From Pseudomonadota bacterium (lineage in GTDB: Bacteria; Pseudomonadota; Gammaproteobacteria; Pseudomonadales; Azotimanducaceae), in contig JAQBUI010000002.1 of NCBI GenBank assembly GCA_027624035.1, positions 1 through 64,000 on the forward strand: 64,000 bases of DNA, given 5' to 3'. The notes below the pieces were generated by a model, which was not told the origin of the DNA, ran no database searches, and saw only the letters and a program-made list of their open reading frames with translations. Shown one piece after another: positions 45,301 through 54,941 of the stretch. A program made the translations under genes and the position numbers. Position 1 is the first letter of the stretch. Each line of letters starts with the position of its first letter.

Positions 45301-46404
45301 CTACCCCTTGCGCGCCGGCTTGATGCAGCCGAGTTCAATCAGGGTCCGACCGGTCTCCACCAGCGTATCCCGCACATCGTGGGTCTTGAGGCCGAGTTCG
45401 TTGATGGCCCTGGTACATTTGGCTCGCAGCCGGGTCGTCGACGGCAGTGGCTTGTAGTCACCACCAACATCGATGTCAGGAAACAGCTCCGCCAGCAGGC
45501 CCAGCAGTTCCTGCATTCTCGGCTCGCCGGACTCGTCTGTTGCCACCATCATATAGCGGCTGCCATTGGTCGCCACATCGCTCTCGGCGCACAGCCGCTG
45601 GGTTTCTGCGATATCCCTCACATCGATGATGTTCCAGTCCATCCCCTGTTCCGGAAAGTTCGTCTTGCCCTCCAGAAACAGACCAATCCGATGCTGCCAG
45701 ACCGTGTCGTGTGGTTTACCAAGCAGCGGGCCGAGCACATGACAGGGACACACGGACACCACATCGATGCCGCTTTCTTCACCGAACCGGTAGCCGAACT
45801 TCTCTGCATCGACTTTACCCTTGGCATAGGCGGACCGTTCCACCGACCAGGCGTTGATCGTCTCGCCTTGTTTGTTGGTATAGGTATAACGCTCGTCCAG
45901 CGTCTCGTAGGGGCCACCGGCCCAGTCATCCTCGGTATATTCATAGTCCACCGGACGGTCCGGCGCACCGCGCCCCATCACCGCCGCGGTGGAGGACGTA
46001 TAGACGACCCGCCTGACCGTGCCCGCCTTTCGGCAGGATTCAAGCACACCTGCGGTCTGTGTCAGCAGACTGTCATACATGGACTGGGGCGACGGACTAC
46101 CATAGGACGGGTCAGTCCCGATATCCGCCGCAACGTGGAACACGGCGGAACAGCCCGCGAAGGCCTTGTCGTACTCTCCCTCACTCGCCTTGTACAGGTC
46201 GCAGGAATGATAGGTGATCGAACCCGGCCCCTTGTCGCTCACCTCTCTCAAATAAGAAAGCTTGTCCTCACGGGTCGCATCGCGGACGCAGGCCCGGACC
46301 TCGTAACCATGTTCAACCAGATTCTTGACGACATGTGAACCAATGTAGCCCGACGCACCAGTGACGGCGACGGGTCCATCTGCGGGACCGGAGATGCAAG
46401 CCAT
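45301..46404 (-). CDS. Extended SDR: NAD-dependent epimerase/reductase
   Basis: A 367-residue extended SDR resembling dihydroflavonol-4-reductase and 3-beta-HSD relatives. TGASGYIG (15-22) binds the cofactor, FHVAADIGTD is the mid motif, TSS (136-138) and Y193-AKG-K197 are catalytic. The start has AGGAAT upstream. It is the first gene of a two-gene unit with the TauD dioxygenase. It probably reduces an aldehyde or ketone; an epimerase role is less likely given the DFR-like VRACVRD segment. Confidence 0.82.
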   Translation of the reverse strand: MACISGPADGPVAVTGASGYIGSHVVKNLVEHGYEVRACVRDATREDKLSYLREVSDKGPGSITYHSCDLYKASEGEYDKAFAGCSAVFHVAADIGTDPSYGSPSPQSMYDSLLTQTAGVLESCRKAGTVRRVVYTSSTAAVMGRGAPDRPVDYEYTEDDWAGGPYETLDERYTYTNKQGETINAWSVERSAYAKGKVDAEKFGYRFGEESGIDVVSVCPCHVLGPLLGKPHDTVWQHRIGLFLEGKTNFPEQGMDWNIIDVRDIAETQRLCAESDVATNGSRYMMVATDESGEPRMQELLGLLAELFPDIDVGGDYKPLPSTTRLRAKCTRAINELGLKTHDVRDTLVETGRTLIELGCIKPARKG

Positions 46405-46511
46405 TAGAGTATTCCTGAATTAGGGAGCGCGCAGTGTATCGAATTCAGGGCATGGATGCAGGGTCGGGCTGGATGGGGTTATTGGCCCCTCATTGATACA
46501 GGCCATGCGAC

Positions 46512-47717
46512 ATGCGCTCAACCACGGTAGAATCATGCCTTTTGAGAAACGGAATCCATCCTGTGAGAGTTGAAAGCCATCGCCCCAACTTCCCGGAACT
46601 TGACCTTGCGCGAGGCTTCGCGGACCGGATTCGGGCCAGCGAAACCAGCATCGAACAAACCCGGGAGATTCCGGGCGATCTGGCCGACGACCTGAAACAG
46701 GCGGGTCTGTTCCGCCTGCTGCTGCCGAAAGCACTGGGTGGCAGCGAATTGCCATTGCCCCGGTACCTTCGATGCATCGAAGCCATTGGGGAGGCCGATG
46801 GCAGTGTCGGCTGGTGTGTCGGTCAGGCTGGTGTTTTCGCCAACTGCGCCGATGGGTTGCCAGCTGCATTAACCCAGACCCTGTGGGGCGACAATCCGGA
46901 CACGGTGGTGGCGACCGGAACCCCCTTTAACTGTCAGGCAGTGGAGAAAAAAGGCGTCTATTACCTCTCTGGGTTCTGGCGTTTTGCCAGTGGCTGCACC
47001 CACGCTGACTGGCTCGCCGCCCAGACAGAACTGGTGCATGAGAACGGCACCACCGAGTTCGGGCTTTGCATTGTGCCGAAAACCGCGGTGGACCTCGGTG
47101 ATGGCTGGAACGTGGCGGGCCTGCGAGGGACCGGAAGCCGCGAATACCGTGCCGACGGCCTGGCCGTACCGCCAGGTCACGCCATCCCGATTGACGTGTT
47201 CAGAAGCCACTGCGGCCTGGCAACCGGCCTGCCCAACGGCCTGTTGTTCGCCAGTTCCTTTGGCGCGGTTGGGCTCGGTATCGCACGGCGCGCCATTGAT
47301 ACGCTGGTTGATCTGGCCCAGGACAAAGTCCCGGCCTTTGGCAATCGCAAGCTGATGCAGGATGACATGGTGCATGTCGGCCTTGCCCAGGCGGAAGCAG
47401 GATGGCATTCGGCCCGGGCATTTCTGCTGGAGATCGCCGAAGAATGTGCCTGGTTAAACGAGAATGAGGGCCGTCCAACCGGCCCTGCGAGAACCCGGCT
47501 GCGCCTCGCCGCAACGAACGCCATGCGCTCGTCCGGAACCGTGGTCGACAAGGTCTATGAACTGGCCGGCAGCAGCGGCATTTTCGACGACCATCCAATC
47601 TACAAGTGTTTTCAGGACATCCACGCGGTGACCCAGCAGATTCAGGCACGCCCGGCCCATTTCAGGACCGTCGGCCGGGCTCTCGTCGGCCTCGACTCCG
47701 AGGACAACGTCGGCTGA
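46512..47717 (+). CDS. Acyl-CoA dehydrogenase-like flavoprotein (monooxygenase type)
   Basis: A protein of about 401 residues in the acyl-CoA dehydrogenase superfamily, closest by pattern to group D flavin monooxygenases and HsaA-like hydroxylases. Evidence includes GLFRLLLPKALGGSELPLPR, GSVGWCVGQAG, LSGFWRFASGCTHADWL and the C-terminal YELAGSSGIFDDHPIYKCFQ plus DIHAVTQQ. The catalytic Glu of true dehydrogenases is not evident. These enzymes use FMNH2 or FADH2 from a reductase partner, which is not seen nearby. Start is ATG 46512, or GTG 46563; neither has a clear ribosome-binding site. Confidence 0.8.
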   Translation: MRSTTVESCLLRNGIHPVRVESHRPNFPELDLARGFADRIRASETSIEQTREIPGDLADDLKQAGLFRLLLPKALGGSELPLPRYLRCIEAIGEADGSVGWCVGQAGVFANCADGLPAALTQTLWGDNPDTVVATGTPFNCQAVEKKGVYYLSGFWRFASGCTHADWLAAQTELVHENGTTEFGLCIVPKTAVDLGDGWNVAGLRGTGSREYRADGLAVPPGHAIPIDVFRSHCGLATGLPNGLLFASSFGAVGLGIARRAIDTLVDLAQDKVPAFGNRKLMQDDMVHVGLAQAEAGWHSARAFLLEIAEECAWLNENEGRPTGPARTRLRLAATNAMRSSGTVVDKVYELAGSSGIFDDHPIYKCFQDIHAVTQQIQARPAHFRTVGRALVGLDSEDNVG

Positions 47718-47735
47718 CGCTGCCCGGGCAAAAGG

Positions 47736-48620
47736 CTACACCGGGATGCTGGTGCCCGCGGCATTATGAGAAACAGGGTTCTGTTTGACACCAGGGAAAA
47801 TCTCCCGGAACAGGCTCAGCATGTTTACCGTAGACCTTCGGTCCGTCGCCTCATGCAGGCGTCCGGGCGGCCCCAGGGTAGCAGGCAGCGCAAAGCCGTG
47901 AGGCGTTCTGGCGTGATGGTGAAAGCTCCAGTCCACGCCAGCGGCATCCATCTCCTCGAAAAACCGGTTCTGTGAATCCTGCGGCACCAATTGATCGTCA
48001 GCACCGTTTTCGATCACCACCACGGTATTGGCATTGTAGCGATTCTCGCAGGTCACAAGTGGCGGACGCTGCACACCCATGCGAGCAGGGCTCGGGTCCT
48101 CACCGGTTTGCAGCAGGCCGTGAAAGGACACCACACCACCAAGGTCCAGGCCACCCCGAACTGCTTCGAGCACCGCGACCCCTCCAAAGCAATAGCCAAT
48201 GGCAGCGGCAGAGACGCGCTCATCGACGGTCTCGTGGGCGAGGCCATGGTCCAGCCAGGTCTGCAGCAGGGATCGGAATTTCTCATAGTCATGGTCGATT
48301 GCCACCATGCCTTCAAAACACTGCTTCTGGAAAGCCTCTATCCGGCTGGCATCCTTCGGCCAGGTTCTCTCGTCAGCAGGTACAGTATTACCGTAGCAAT
48401 CGATGGCGAGCCCCACATAGCCCACCCGTGCCAGGTATTCGGCCACATCCACGTCAAAAAACTTAAGGCCCTGATAGTTGTGAATGACCATAACGAGTGG
48501 TCGCGGGCCAGCAGATTCGGCCGGCGCAACCAGATGGCCAACGTAGTCATTGCTGCGAAAGGTGAAACTGATTGTGTCACGCCGAAGGTCGGGGGCAGCA
48601 GGCCACTCGGATATGCTCAT
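47736..48620 (-). CDS. Dienelactone hydrolase family protein
   Basis: A 294-residue alpha/beta hydrolase of the dienelactone-hydrolase type. The nucleophile is C144 in GYCFGG, with Asp in NGADDQLVP and His in TPHGFALP completing the Cys-Asp-His triad. VMVIHNYQGL is the oxyanion-hole region. ATG 48618-48620 follows GAGGAATG. No signal peptide. It is convergent with the flavoprotein gene (18-bp gap), suggesting loose grouping of aromatic- or lactone-degrading functions. Substrate unknown. Confidence 0.87.
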   Translation of the reverse strand: MSISEWPAAPDLRRDTISFTFRSNDYVGHLVAPAESAGPRPLVMVIHNYQGLKFFDVDVAEYLARVGYVGLAIDCYGNTVPADERTWPKDASRIEAFQKQCFEGMVAIDHDYEKFRSLLQTWLDHGLAHETVDERVSAAAIGYCFGGVAVLEAVRGGLDLGGVVSFHGLLQTGEDPSPARMGVQRPPLVTCENRYNANTVVVIENGADDQLVPQDSQNRFFEEMDAAGVDWSFHHHARTPHGFALPATLGPPGRLHEATDRRSTVNMLSLFREIFPGVKQNPVSHNAAGTSIPV

Positions 48621-48803
48621 GGGTTCATTCCTCACTCGAATTCGTTGGCAGACTATACGTCGCCAATGCCGGATGTCCAGTGGGCCGGGGCGACGCCAGG
48701 GTCCGGGAAGAAAAGTGAACAAAAGTGAAGAAAGTATGAAAAACCCCTTGCGACTTCACGACAACTCAGTAAAATCGCGCAACTCGAAGGCCTCAGCCGT
48801 CAA

Positions 48804-48831
48804 GCGTTGTCAGATGGGAAGTCTACAACGC
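48804..48831. repeat. Stem-loop A with AGATGGGAA apex
   Basis: GCGTTGT (48804-48810) pairs with ACAACGC (48825-48831), and AGA pairs with TCT inside, with one bulged C and loop TGGGAAG. The inner sequence CAGATGGGAA..TCT recurs in stem-loop B 72 bp downstream, although the outer stems differ. Confidence 0.5.
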
Positions 48832-48890
48832 GCCCTGCGGCGAGGGCTTTCAGGACTCGGGGTGTGCAATGCCCCCGGGTCAACAACTCG

Positions 48891-48928
48891 TCCGGAGCCG
48901 GGCAGATGGGAAATCTGACGGCTCCGGA
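48891..48928. repeat. Stem-loop B with CAGATGGGAAATCTG apex
   Basis: TCCGGAGCCG (48891-48900) pairs perfectly with CGGCTCCGGA (48919-48928). Inside, CAGAT pairs with ATCTG around GGGAA. Fifteen base pairs in total, with a small internal asymmetry. No T-run follows, so it is not a normal terminator. Confidence 0.6.
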
Positions 48929-49052
48929 GAGTTCACGGGGACAGTTCCGAAGGAGCCTGACGATGCCTGGCATTCAACTTTCCAGGCTGCAAATCTGCAG
49001 GGCACCAACCGGCTTCCGTTACCCCGCGACCAGGTTTATTCTCTGATGGCAT

Positions 49053-49128
49053 GGGGCTGTAGCTCAGTTGGGAGAGCGTAGCGTTCGCAATGCTAAGGTC
49101 AGGGGTTCGACCCCCCTCTGCTCCACCA
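49053..49128 (+). tRNA. tRNA-Ala (anticodon CGC)
   Basis: A 76-nt cloverleaf with encoded CCA. Acceptor GGGGCTG/CTGCTCC, D-arm GCTC/GAGC, anticodon stem TAGCG/TGCTA with loop TTCGCAA (anticodon CGC, reading GCG), T-arm AGGGG-TTCGACC-CCCCT. The G3-U70 pair, the alanine identity element, and A73 are present. Acceptor position 6-67 is a T-T mismatch, the only defect. The CGC anticodon supplements the usual TGC and GGC alanine tRNAs. Confidence 0.93.
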
Positions 49129-49330
49129 GTTTTGTCCTCCAGGAAACGCACAACGACACCCTTCTTTGCGCAGCTGCTTTAGGTCCGGCTGGTTCCGGTC
49201 ACACTGAAACGCGGGAGATCCCAGTGTCAGGCTCGGCCACCGTGCCCAACAGCGATTGCACTTCGATGAACGACTGATTATCCTTCACGCTTCCGCTGAA
49301 GCAGTCAGTATCACCCAGAGAGTCTGAATC

Positions 49331-50281
49331 GTGCAGGCGTTCATCATCCGGCGCTTGCTCGCGCTCATCCCAACGCTGATCTTTACCAGCATCATCGTAT
49401 TTGCGTCGATTCGACTCATTCCGGGTGATGTGATCGATCTGATGCTGTCCCAGAACGACATCGCCACCGGCAATGATCGCGCCCGGATCGAACAGGCTCT
49501 CGGCTTTGATCAACCCATCTACATTCAGTATTTCAAGTGGCTCTGGTCCGCCCTGCAGGGAGACCTCGGCAGGTCGCTGTGGCAGAACACGCCCGTCACC
49601 GAGCAACTCGCGGAGACCCTGCCCATCACCTTTGAGCTGGGTCTGCTTGCGCTGATCGTCGCGCTCACCGTGGCCATCCCGATCGGCATTTACTCGGCAA
49701 TGCGCCAGGATACGGCGGGCGATTATATCGCCCGGTCCTTTTCACTTCTGATGCTGGCAATCCCGAGCTTCTGGCTGGGGACACTGGTGATGGTCTTTCC
49801 CTCCGTGTGGTGGCGCTGGGCGCCGCCGCTGGAATACACCCCTTTTCTCGAAGACCCCATCAAGAACCTCGGCCATATGATCGTACCCGCTATCCTTCTG
49901 GGGTTGTCATTGTCCGCCGTCACCATGCGGATGACCCGGACCATGATGCTGGAGGTCATGCGGCAGGACTACATCCGCACCGCCCGTGCCAAGGGCCTGG
50001 GTGAGATTCTGGTGGTGGTGCGCCATGCCCTGCGTAACGGCCTGATCCCGGTGGTGACGCTCATCGGTCTGCAGGCACCGCTGCTGATTGGTGGGGCCGT
50101 GATTCTGGAGCAGATTTTTGTGGTCCCGGGCATGGGCCTGCTGTTGCTGGACGCCGTATTCCAGCGGGATTACCCCGTTGTCACCGGCGTCTTTCTCGTG
50201 GTGGGTGTCGGCATCCTGGTGATCAACCTGCTGGTAGACCTGACCTATGGATTTCTTGACCCGAAGGTAAGACAGCAATGA
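49331..50281 (+). CDS. Peptide-type ABC permease (OppB/DppB-like)
   Basis: A 316-residue membrane permease from GTG 49331. The first helix (IIRRLLALIPTLIFTSIIVF), the GDLGRSLWQNTPV segment, and the EAA loop RAKGLGEILVVVRHALRNGL are typical of OppB/DppB. It is the first gene of a five-gene operon (permease, permease, binding protein, two ATPases) with 4-bp overlaps at the first junctions. The operon begins 203 bp after tRNA-Ala. Confidence 0.9.
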   Translation: MQAFIIRRLLALIPTLIFTSIIVFASIRLIPGDVIDLMLSQNDIATGNDRARIEQALGFDQPIYIQYFKWLWSALQGDLGRSLWQNTPVTEQLAETLPITFELGLLALIVALTVAIPIGIYSAMRQDTAGDYIARSFSLLMLAIPSFWLGTLVMVFPSVWWRWAPPLEYTPFLEDPIKNLGHMIVPAILLGLSLSAVTMRMTRTMMLEVMRQDYIRTARAKGLGEILVVVRHALRNGLIPVVTLIGLQAPLLIGGAVILEQIFVVPGMGLLLLDAVFQRDYPVVTGVFLVVGVGILVINLLVDLTYGFLDPKVRQQ

Positions 50282-51174
50282 GCGAGGTGATCTACACGCC
50301 ACCCGCCGCTGGCCCGACACAACGCAGCCCCATTGTTGCCTTCAACCTGCGCATGTTCCGGGAAAAGCCCCTCGGCGCGATCGGTGGCGTCATCTTCTTC
50401 GTGTTCTTGTTCTGCGGCGTCTTTGCCGACGTGCTGGCACCCTATGGCGTCAACGAGACGGACATGTTTCACCGGCTCGAGTCACCATCACTTGATTTCC
50501 CGATGGGCACCGATCATCTGGGCAGGGATGTGCTGTCGCGCATTCTGATCGGCGCGCAGCTTTCCATGATCGTCGGATTTCTCGCAGCGGGGCTCGCCAC
50601 GGTCATCTCCATCGTGCTGGGCATCGTCTCTGGCTACGTGGGCGGCAAGACGGATATGCTGATCCAGCGCTTTGTGGATGCCTGGATGACCTTTCCAGAT
50701 CTCGTGCTGCTGATCGTGGTGATCTCGATCGTCGGGCCCGGGATACCGCAGATCGTCATTATTCTGGGACTGCTGTATGGCATTGCCGGGTCCCGCATTG
50801 TCCGGGGTGCGGTGGTGTCCGTGCGGGAGAACATGTATACCCACGCCGCCCAGTCCATGGGCGCCCGGACCCTGTACATCCTCTGGCACCACATCCTGCC
50901 GAATGTAATGCCCGTGGTGATCGTGCTGTTCACAACCCGGGTTGGCGCGGTGATTCTTGCCGAGGCCGGGCTGTCTTTTCTGGGCCTTGGTATCCCGCCA
51001 CCCACGCCGACCTGGGGCAGTATGCTCAGTGGCACCGGCCGCACCTATATGTACCTCGGACCGTGGCTGGCGCTGGCACCCGGTCTGTGCCTGACCATCG
51101 TGGTTTATGCGATCAACGTCTACGGAGACGCCCTGCGTGACCTGCTGGACCCCCGCATGCGAGGCAGCCGATGA
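50278..51174 (+). CDS. Peptide-type ABC permease (OppC/DppC-like)
   Basis: A 298-residue permease; unlike the copy at 20265-21398 it is uninterrupted. FPMGTDHLGRDVLSRILIGA is the DppC/OppC hallmark after the first helix. The EAA loop is SMGARTLYILWHHILPNVMP. It overlaps both neighbours by 4 bp (ATGA), so expression is coupled. It partners the OppB-like subunit. Confidence 0.9.
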   Translation: MSEVIYTPPAAGPTQRSPIVAFNLRMFREKPLGAIGGVIFFVFLFCGVFADVLAPYGVNETDMFHRLESPSLDFPMGTDHLGRDVLSRILIGAQLSMIVGFLAAGLATVISIVLGIVSGYVGGKTDMLIQRFVDAWMTFPDLVLLIVVISIVGPGIPQIVIILGLLYGIAGSRIVRGAVVSVRENMYTHAAQSMGARTLYILWHHILPNVMPVVIVLFTTRVGAVILAEAGLSFLGLGIPPPTPTWGSMLSGTGRTYMYLGPWLALAPGLCLTIVVYAINVYGDALRDLLDPRMRGSR

Positions 51175-52898
51175 AAATATTTTCCAGCACGTCTGAGACG
51201 CCCCCGGTACGGGCACACCCATGGCTGCTGCTGGTGTTGGTTCTGGTGACGCTCGGGTCTCCGTGGTCGAAGGCCGCACCCCCGGTGCCGCAGTACGGCG
51301 GGACCCTTAATGTCGGAACGGTGCATGTCACACTGTCCGCCCTCTCCTGGGACCCGACCGACTGGGCATGGAAGAGCAACCATGACACAGGAATGGTCCG
51401 TGAACTGCTGTTTGCCGGGGACCTGGACAAGAGCGTACGCAAGGGCGGCGTCTATCCGTTCATCTCTGACGCCTACCTGCCGGACGACGCCATCAGGGGC
51501 GAACTGGCAGAGTCCTGGGAATGGCGCGACCCCCTTACCCTTGTCGTCAAGCTACGCAAGGGCATCATGTTCACTGAACTGCCCGAGGTCATGGATTCCC
51601 GGGAACTGGTGGCCGATGACGTGGTGTTCAGCTTCAACCTCCTGGACGAAAGCCCCAAGCGAATCCCCACCTACTTCGACCACATCAGGGAGGTCGAGGC
51701 CGCCGACGATCACACCGTTATCTTTCACTTCAGTGAGTACAACGCCGAGTGGGCCTATCGGTTCGGGTATGGCTACTACTCCGCGATTGTGCCCCGGGAG
51801 ACCGGAAAGATTGATCGCAAGAACTGGCGCAACGTCGTCGGCACCGGGCCATTTCGGATGGAGCGATACATTCTTGGCAACAAGCAGAGCTATATCAGGA
51901 ATGATGACTACTGGGATACCGAGCGTATCGGTGACAACCGGTACCCGATCCCGTTCGTGGATCGGGTGAACTATCGCATCATCAAGGATGAAGCGACCCA
52001 GCTAACTGCCATCCGGACCGGCCAGCTGGATATCCTGGAGGGTATTCGCTGGATCGCCGGGGACCACCTCAAGGCATCATCACCAGAACTGATATGGAAT
52101 CGCTGGCTCGCCACCGGCGGCAACTTTATGGCGCTACGGGTGGACCGGCCACCCCTCGACGACATTCGGGTCCGGCGCGCCATGAATCTGGCGGTGAACC
52201 AGCGTGAGATCGTTGACATCTACTATGGTGGCAACGCGGAACTGATGGCCTATCCGCAACATCCCGGATTTGGTGACTACTTTGAGCCCCTGGAGAACAT
52301 GCCGGAATCCGTACAGGCACTGTTCTCCTATGACCCGGAACAAGCGAGACAACTACTCGCCGAAGCCGGGCTGGCACAAGGGTTTGAAATTGAAGTCCAG
52401 GTGTGTACCTGCAGCCCGGACCACATGGACCTCATTCCCCTGCTGGACAGCTACCTCAGCAAGGTGGGCATTCGGCTGATCATCAAGCCCATGGAATATG
52501 CCTCGTTCCTGTCTGCCATGACAACCCGCACCCATACCCCCGGCTATCTGATGGGCAGCGGCCACGTCAATCCCACCACCACCTTGCGCAAGAGTTTCGT
52601 GTCAGGGCAGACCTGGAACCCCTCCATGTACTCTGACCCGGAGTTTGATCGAGCCATGGCCGAGTTGTATCAGACCCGGGATGAGGCCACCCGGATCAGA
52701 ATGGTTCGTGAGCTGACCGTCAACATTCTGGACCAGGCACCCTACATCTGGCTGCCGACCGGCTACGTTTACTCGGCCTGGTGGCCGTGGGTGAAGAACT
52801 ATGGCGGGGAATTGCGCGCCGGTGCGGTACGCCCGGCGCCCATCTATGCCCGCATCTGGATTGATCATGTGTTGAAACAGCAGATGGGGTTTGACTGA
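51171..52898 (+). CDS. Periplasmic solute-binding protein, SBP family 5
   Basis: A 575-residue exported binding protein. The signal peptide WLLLVLVLVTLGSPWSKA lies at about residues 19-36. Family features include YGGTLNVGTVHV, LAESWEWRDPLTLVVKLRKG and ADDVVFSFNLLDESPKRIPT. It delivers peptides or another small solute to the adjacent permease. Sequence similarity to the other binding protein in this window is low by eye, so the two operons probably have different substrates. Confidence 0.88.
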   Translation: MKIFSSTSETPPVRAHPWLLLVLVLVTLGSPWSKAAPPVPQYGGTLNVGTVHVTLSALSWDPTDWAWKSNHDTGMVRELLFAGDLDKSVRKGGVYPFISDAYLPDDAIRGELAESWEWRDPLTLVVKLRKGIMFTELPEVMDSRELVADDVVFSFNLLDESPKRIPTYFDHIREVEAADDHTVIFHFSEYNAEWAYRFGYGYYSAIVPRETGKIDRKNWRNVVGTGPFRMERYILGNKQSYIRNDDYWDTERIGDNRYPIPFVDRVNYRIIKDEATQLTAIRTGQLDILEGIRWIAGDHLKASSPELIWNRWLATGGNFMALRVDRPPLDDIRVRRAMNLAVNQREIVDIYYGGNAELMAYPQHPGFGDYFEPLENMPESVQALFSYDPEQARQLLAEAGLAQGFEIEVQVCTCSPDHMDLIPLLDSYLSKVGIRLIIKPMEYASFLSAMTTRTHTPGYLMGSGHVNPTTTLRKSFVSGQTWNPSMYSDPEFDRAMAELYQTRDEATRIRMVRELTVNILDQAPYIWLPTGYVYSAWWPWVKNYGGELRAGAVRPAPIYARIWIDHVLKQQMGFD

Positions 52899-53872
52899 TG
52901 GGAAGCCCGCTGCTGGACATCGAACATCTCTCGGTCACCTTCCGTACCGACCGGGGTGAAGTGCGCGCGGTGGACGACGTATCGCTGCATGTCAACGAAG
53001 GTGAAACACTGGCGGTGGTCGGCGAAAGCGGCTCCGGCAAGAGCGTCACCGCGCTGTCGATTCTGGGCCTGATCGGCGACAACGGCAGCATCACCAATGG
53101 CCGCATCCTGTTCGACGGCGCCGACCTGACCAGACTCGGCAAGGCGGACCTGCGTGCCATTCGTGGTGATCGCATTGCGATGATCTTCCAGGAACCCATG
53201 TCTTCCCTGAACCCGGTGCTCACCATTGGTAAACAGGTGGCAGAGCCCATGTGGCTGCATCGGGACATGACATGGGACGATGCCTACCAGCGTGCCGGAG
53301 AACTTCTTGCCCGGGTATCCATACCTGACGCGGCCCAACGCCTGAACGATTACCCGCACCACTTCTCCGGCGGGATGCGGCAGCGGGTGATGATTGCCAT
53401 GGCACTCGCCTGTGAGCCACAGTTGATCATCGCCGACGAGCCCACCACGGCGCTGGACGTCACCGTCCAGGCGCAGATTCTGTCGCTGCTGAAAAACCTC
53501 ACCCGGGAACTCAATTCTTCACTGATTCTTATTACCCATGATCTTGGCGTGGTAGCGCGCTACGCGGACCGGGTCGCGGTGATGTATGGCGGCCGCGTGA
53601 TCGAAACGACCACAGCCCGCAACCTGTATGCCAACCCCCGGCACCCGTATACCGAGGGGCTGATCGCCTCGGTTCCGAGTCTGGACGGTAATCCCGGCGA
53701 GCCACTCATGACCATTGCAGGTCAGCCACCGGACCTTGCCAACCTGCCGCCCGGCTGCGCCTTCGCGCCCCGCTGCCGCTATGCACAGGAGCGATGTCTG
53801 GAGGCGCAGCCATCCCTGGAAGCGGTTTCAGAAGGCCACCTACGGGCCTGCTTTGGATACGATCATGTCTGA
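52898..53872 (+). CDS. Peptide-type ABC transporter ATPase (OppD/DppD-like)
   Basis: A 324-residue ATPase. Walker A is GESGSGKS, the Q-loop [15 protein letters not shown], the signature [15 protein letters not shown] and Walker [13 protein letters not shown]. The C-terminus carries the [18 protein letters not shown] cysteine motif typical of OppD/DppD, which can bind an iron-sulfur cluster. The gene shares one base with the binding-protein gene stop. Confidence 0.92.
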   Translation: MGSPLLDIEHLSVTFRTDRGEVRAVDDVSLHVNEGETLAVVGESGSGKSVTALSILGLIGDNGSITNGRILFDGADLTRLGKADLRAIRGDRIAMIFQEPMSSLNPVLTIGKQVAEPMWLHRDMTWDDAYQRAGELLARVSIPDAAQRLNDYPHHFSGGMRQRVMIAMALACEPQLIIADEPTTALDVTVQAQILSLLKNLTRELNSSLILITHDLGVVARYADRVAVMYGGRVIETTTARNLYANPRHPYTEGLIASVPSLDGNPGEPLMTIAGQPPDLANLPPGCAFAPRCRYAQERCLEAQPSLEAVSEGHLRACFGYDHV

Positions 53873-54854
53873 GCAAGAAGGCGACAACCTGGTTTCTGTC
53901 CGCAATCTCAAGGTGCACTTCCCGGTGACCGGCGGGGTCCTGCAACGTACCATCGGGCACGTCCCGGCAGTGAACGGTGTCTCATTTGACCTGAAGCGGG
54001 GCGAGACGTTCTCTCTGGTTGGCGAGAGCGGTTGCGGCAAGTCCACCACGGCGCTGGCGGTACTGCGAATGCAGCCTGTGACGGACGGCCAGATCATCTT
54101 CAATGGCGTCGACGTCACCCACTTCAACGCCAGGCAAATGCGCCCCATCCGGCGAGGCATGCAGATGGTGTACCAGGACCCGTTTGGGTCACTCAATCCA
54201 CGCATGAAAGTCGCTGACATCATTGGTGAGCCTCTGAAGGTGCATCACCTCGCGGCTGATCGTAAGGTCTTCAGGGCCCGGATCCGGGAACTGATGGATC
54301 TGGTCGGGCTGCTGCCGGACATGGCCGACCGGTACCCTCACGAATTCTCCGGCGGTCAGCGGCAGCGAATCGGCATTGCCCGCGCGCTGGCGCTGGACCC
54401 GGAACTCATCATCTGCGATGAGCCGGTGTCCGCGCTGGATGTCTCCATCCAGGCCCAGGTGGTGAACCTGCTGATGGACCTGCAGGCGCGCCTCGGACTG
54501 ACTTATCTTTTTATTGCCCATGATCTGTCGGTGGTTCGACACATCAGCCATCGTGTGGGCGTCATGTACCTTGGCCAGCTGGTGGAAGTCAGCTCAAGGG
54601 ATGAGCTCTTCAATTCTCCGAAACACCCGTACACCCGGGCCCTGCTGGACGCCGTACCCGTCGCCAATCCGGAGATCGAGGCGCGGCGCCCTCACAAGCT
54701 GATCACCGGCGAAGTGCCGAGTGTGCGCAATCCCCCGCCGGGCTGCCCGTTCCATCCCCGATGCCCTGATGCAAAATCGATGTGCCGGCAAATCAAACCC
54801 GTATTGCAGGCCGTTGGTACTGCGAGTGTATCCTGCCATCTGTATGACCCGTGA
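53865..54854 (+). CDS. Peptide-type ABC transporter ATPase (OppF/DppF-like)
   Basis: A 329-residue ATPase from ATG 53865, which overlaps the upstream gene by 8 bp; longer frames are excluded by that overlap. Walker A is GESGCGKST, the signature [15 protein letters not shown], Walker B LIICDEPVSALD. The C-terminal NPPPGCPFHPRCPDAKSMC is the OppF/DppF cysteine tail. Last gene of the operon. Confidence 0.92.
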   Translation: MSEQEGDNLVSVRNLKVHFPVTGGVLQRTIGHVPAVNGVSFDLKRGETFSLVGESGCGKSTTALAVLRMQPVTDGQIIFNGVDVTHFNARQMRPIRRGMQMVYQDPFGSLNPRMKVADIIGEPLKVHHLAADRKVFRARIRELMDLVGLLPDMADRYPHEFSGGQRQRIGIARALALDPELIICDEPVSALDVSIQAQVVNLLMDLQARLGLTYLFIAHDLSVVRHISHRVGVMYLGQLVEVSSRDELFNSPKHPYTRALLDAVPVANPEIEARRPHKLITGEVPSVRNPPPGCPFHPRCPDAKSMCRQIKPVLQAVGTASVSCHLYDP

Positions 54855-54941
54855 GCCCGCCAGGATCGTTGGCGAGGTCCCTTCCCCAGGCTTCCCCAAT
54901 CAGGCTCCCGCCCGCATGCTTCTGACTGTTAGTGCCCGGGA

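Larger units (their letters stand above)
48621..49052. other. 432-bp hairpin-rich intergenic region
   Basis: No protein gene is supported. The segment 48800-48940 contains two strong stem-loops that share an apical sequence, described separately. Open frames here lack ribosome-binding sites and family resemblance. Confidence 0.5.

Noticed and set aside
45292-46338. Plus-strand open frame of 348 codons over the epimerase gene
   Set aside because: The minus strand carries clear SDR motifs; the antisense frame has none.
48780-54860. Genomic island integrated at tRNA-Ala
   Set aside because: No integrase, no repeat of the tRNA 3' end was noticed, and the adjacent ABC operon looks like ordinary chromosomal content.
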